Part shown: one piece after another, positions 60,989 to 64,000 of the stretch | How positions within the stretch are numbered: the stretch's first letter is position 1 | How the letters are laid out: each line of letters starts with the position of its first letter | DNA from: Tubulanus polymorphus | Lineage: Eukaryota > Nemertea > Palaeonemertea > Tubulaniformes > Tubulanidae | Length of the DNA stretch: 64,000 bases | NCBI RefSeq assembly: GCF_964204645.1 | Contig: NC_134027.1 | Location: forward strand, 27,330,485-27,394,484 | Direction of reading: 5' to 3' | Notes under the pieces: generated by a model | Told to the model about the DNA's origin: nothing | Databases searched by the model: none | Seen by the model: the letters and a program-made list of their open reading frames with translations, nothing else | Made by a program: the position numbers and the translations under genes

Positions 60989-63953
60989 TTATAAACCGAA
61001 TCTTGCCGGGGTTCGTTTAGGTGTATCCATTATTCCTGTTTGTTTTAACCCAGGTGTCAATATCTCTGACCTATAAATACAATTTACAACCAACTTCAAA
61101 TAATCTGCAAACTTTTCTCTAGTATCAATAAACAGTCATCGGTTGAATAACTTTACCTTTTACTGGGTACAGGAAGAATAGCCTCTTCTTTACGCGCTCT
61201 CAGTTGATCTTGAGCTAATTTCATTTCTTCTTCCATCACTGACATTTCTTCAATCGCTTGTTTCTTTCTTTCCTACAATTAACAACACATTAACTTCACT
61301 ATCAATACTATATCTGTAACTGTTTATCAGTTATGGCTATTTTTATGTGACTTGCTTTTTCCCTGACTGAAGAAAAGGAAATTCACAGATTTCTAGGTTT
61401 TAAGTGGCCACCCTAATTATATATTAGCTACAGGACCCTGCACCCACTCTCAACCTGGACCCTGCACCCCTTCAATCTGGATGGACCCTGCACCCCTTCA
61501 ATCTGGATGGACCCTGCACTCCTCGGGATGCACCCTGCACCCCTTCAATCTGGATGGACCCTGCACCCCTCTGGATGGACCCTGCACCCTTTAGGATGGA
61601 CCCTGCACCCCTCTGGATGGACCCTGCACCCCTTCAATCTGGATGGACCCTGCACCCCTCTGGATGGACCCTGCACCCTTTAGGATGGACCCTGCACCCC
61701 TCTGGATGGACCCTGCACCCTCTCAAGTGTTTAAATAACAATATTTTTACCGTTCTAGATTTTCCTGATTCTTTCACGCTATAAAACATAGGACCGAGTT
61801 CTGCTAACCAGGTTCCATCAACTGACGTAACACATTGCATGTATTCCTTCGACGTCATCACCAGTTCATGATACACTATATAATCTGGTGTGTATCCCAT
61901 ACCAAAGAGGGCGCTAGTAGGATGAAGATGACAAGGCATTCCTGTACGAGCGTTAACGTATTCACCGAGACCCTGAATAATAAATACCATACATCTCATT
62001 AATATGCGCATAATTAGTAATTAGGGTAATTCCATGAGGGGAGGTAAAATATGCCACTGTCTCCCTAATGAAAATCAGAAAAATTCTGCATGCATGGGGC
62101 AGTTAAAACATTACCTACCTCCATGTATACAAGGGGCCGGTTCTATAGCCAATCTAACAACTTAAAACCAGTCTTAAGATTTAAGACCATTTTTGGACTA
62201 AGTCACGACTGTGCAACTGGCCCCAGGAACCAGTTCCACAGATATGAGTTAATAGTTAAGACTCAAGAGTTACGGTAACTCATCGAAATTGAACTGATTT
62301 TTATTCAAAGTTAAATAACTAACTCAAACTGCGGATCTGGACCTAGTCTTTTATGGACATAGGGAGAAGTGATTGATTTCCCCCTCCCCTTGCTCCCTCC
62401 TCCCCACACGTATAGCCCCCCCCCCCCACTAAGAATCATACAAACCTTCAGTCTCGCTGCTTGATGGAAATATGAAGAACAAATACATTTGCGAATAATA
62501 TCCCAGTCATTTCCCGATGAAATCAAATCCATTTTCTGTTGATCCATGATTTCTTTTAATTGTTGTCGAACTTCGCGAACTTTTCTCATAGCTTTAACGT
62601 GAACGAAATGATCGCTGCACCACGACGACGAATACCTGCATAGCAACAATACATACAACAGTACAGACCAGTACATCATTCAATTATCATCAGTTCAAAA
62701 TCATTGAAATCGAGAGCTGAAAATCTGCACCCAATTCAACAGCTGTCAGTTCAGTTTGACTAGTTTTTTTCAACATAATCCTTGAGTGAAACTTTTACTG
62801 AATTCTTGATTGGAATCATGAAATGCATCTAAATTTTCTACAGTTCTCAGTTCAGATTGACTACTGGAGCTCAAATTAGAGCTTTTTATTAGAACTCTAG
62901 TAGATCTTGGTCTTGAGCATGAACTAAATCAACTTGAAGGAGTTTAGAGTCAAATACAGTAGGATCCAGTTCTACAGCAGTCCATTTTGACATCATATGT
63001 TAGAATCAGTTCAGTTCAATGTTTTAGTGCTAAAGTCAAATCCGAACCAACAATTGTGGAATTGGATCTTGATTTCTTTTTTACTTTTGTTTTTTCCACA
63101 GTTGGTAGACGTTTAGGAAAGTTAAATGATCGCTTTCTGGAACCTGGAATTTCTCACGGGCCGCGTCCGACTCTTCCTCGCGACCTTTTGGACGGAAAAA
63201 TATCGCGGGAACCGATAACATCGAAACTATCAACTGAAAAGTAGATTAATGATACTTTTGAATAAATGCAGAAAGGTCTCAAACAACTCAGGAATCGAAA
63301 GGGCTGTTCATAATGTGAAATATTCCAAAAAGTTTCCTTGAACTAATGGTTTATTCAACGTTTTGACTTTATCCAAAAATAGTCATCCTCAGGAAAACTG
63401 ATGTTATTAGAATATTATATTAAATGTATCTGAAATCAGCACAAATATTGTGTTTGTTCATAGATGATGAATGGAAGGTAAGTCACAAATAAAATCATGA
63501 TACAGTTGACTCCGCTCAAGTTCATAAAATAGTGTCACAAAAAATACTTCAACAAACAGGCGAGTTGAATGGATCTGAGTTGAAAGGAGTCTACTGTTGT
63601 AAAGGTGAAATAAAATATTACGAACCAGAACTTCAGTGCTGCAGCCCATCTCTACGGAAACTATCAACATCTTAGACAATGCTGGATCTAACGGAAATTC
63701 GACCATCTGTCGACCCAAACGAGTGAGATTACCGGTATTATCCAACGCTCCGAGAATCCATAACTGATACATAGAGTTTAATATATTATCCTCCGGAGGT
63801 GGATCCATGAAGTGAAACTGTAGTAAATCTTGTACACCGAGTGATTTCAGTAGTAATACAACGTTAGATAGATTAGTACGTTGTATTTCGGGTACAGTCG
63901 ACATTAATAAATCATTCTTGTATTGTCTCATTGTGTAGAGTCTGTAACACTGA
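60989..63953 (-). CDS. DHX38: DHX38/PRP16 splicing DEAH-box helicase, C-terminal part
   Basis: Six exons lie in the window: 63626..63953, 63085..63233, 62446..62635, 61751..61972, 61157..61272, 60989..61070. The first begins inside a codon, so upstream exons (helicase core) lie beyond the right edge. About 361 residues are visible: [15 protein letters not shown] to [11 protein letters not shown] closes the RecA2/winged-helix part, [21 protein letters not shown] and [17 protein letters not shown] are the HA2 (ratchet) region, and [20 protein letters not shown] with [17 protein letters not shown] the OB fold. It ends KRTPARFGL, the same tail as human DHX38. PRP16 remodels the spliceosome after the first step, hydrolysing ATP to allow exon ligation. 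Identity to human is very high, as usual for this gene. Intron 61273..61750 holds a minisatellite and intron 61973..62445 a MITE. Confidence 0.95.
61437..61725. repeat. ACCCTGCACCCCTCTGGATGG minisatellite
   Basis: About 14 units of 17-28 bp (GGACCCTGCACCCC plus TCTGGAT, TTTAGGAT or TTCAATCTGGAT) inside a DHX38 intron. The unit is the CCTGCACCC end motif of family A elements. It ends about 25 bp from the donor at 61750. Confidence 0.9.
62133..62224. mobile_element. 92-bp MITE with GGGGCCGGTT / AACTGGCCCC ends
   Basis: Terminal inverted repeats GGGGCCGGTT and AACTGGCCCC (one mismatch). Interior TCTAACAACTTAAAACCAGT, CTTAAGATTTAAGACC and TTTGGACTAAGTCACGACTG. Located in a DHX38 intron; related copies at 46851 and 42345..42600. 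Confidence 0.8.
63335..63425. mobile_element. Half of a fold-back element
   Basis: ATGGTTTATTCAACGTTTTGAC, TTTATCCAAAAATAGTCATC and CTCAGGAAAACTGA match one arm of the fold-back at 27831..27945. The opposite arm is not evident. In a DHX38 intron. Confidence 0.55.
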
Positions 63954-64000
63954 CTGAAATACCACAATAAAAACATCCGAATAATGGTCTCGTGAAGTTC

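Noticed and set aside
61554-62011. Frame [12 protein letters not shown] on the plus strand
   Set aside because: Translation of the CCTGCACCCC minisatellite, antisense to DHX38.

Overview
This window is AT-rich metazoan nuclear DNA. Genes are split by short introns with GT-AG boundaries, and the space between exons is full of minisatellites, fold-back elements and MITE/SINE-like repeats. The gene content (an IgGFc-binding-domain secreted protein, a PAN plus C-type-lectin protein, a ZNF423/ZNF521 orthologue, ADCK5, borealin, neutral sphingomyelinase, DHX38) suggests an invertebrate, most likely a spiralian (mollusc, annelid, nemertean or brachiopod). Species cannot be settled from the sequence alone. 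All gene models below were spliced by eye; the six with both ends in the window give an intact frame through every junction.

Layout, left to right. 7-3230 (minus): 5' part of a secreted CUB-domain gene running off the left edge. 3649-5542 (plus): secreted IgGFc-binding-domain protein, head-to-head with the CUB gene. 6458-8252 (plus): small secreted four-EF-hand protein. 9000-11234 (minus): borealin (CDCA8), whose 3' end meets the EF-hand gene at a shared palindromic poly(A) signal. 12162-17894 (plus): ADCK5, a mitochondrial UbiB/ABC1-type kinase, head-to-head with borealin. 18613-48258 (minus): a 30-kb ZNF423/ZNF521 (OAZ) orthologue with about 33 C2H2 fingers and an N-terminal NuRD-recruitment motif; its large introns fill the middle of the window. 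52433-55770 (minus): neutral sphingomyelinase 2-like (SMPD3). 57377-59849 (plus): PAN plus C-type lectin. 60989-63953 (minus): C-terminal third of the splicing helicase DHX38/PRP16, continuing off the right edge.

The genes do not form a pathway; they are ordinary neighbours, three of them secreted or extracellular (CUB, IgGFc, EF-hand) clustered at the left end. The most interesting observations concern gene architecture. ADCK5 has a tandemly duplicated exon whose two copies (15774-15981 and 16041-16218) share both splice phases, are separated by only 59 bp, and give a premature stop if joined, the signature of mutually exclusive splicing inside a UbiB kinase. Two minisatellites have multiplied a working splice site: eight 26-bp copies of an ADCK5 acceptor, and four copies of a borealin donor. 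The zinc-finger gene carries an internally duplicated Cys-rich module and five extra C-terminal fingers. Several non-autonomous repeat families recur in the window, including a terminal-inverted-repeat element with a variable number of about 108-bp core repeats.
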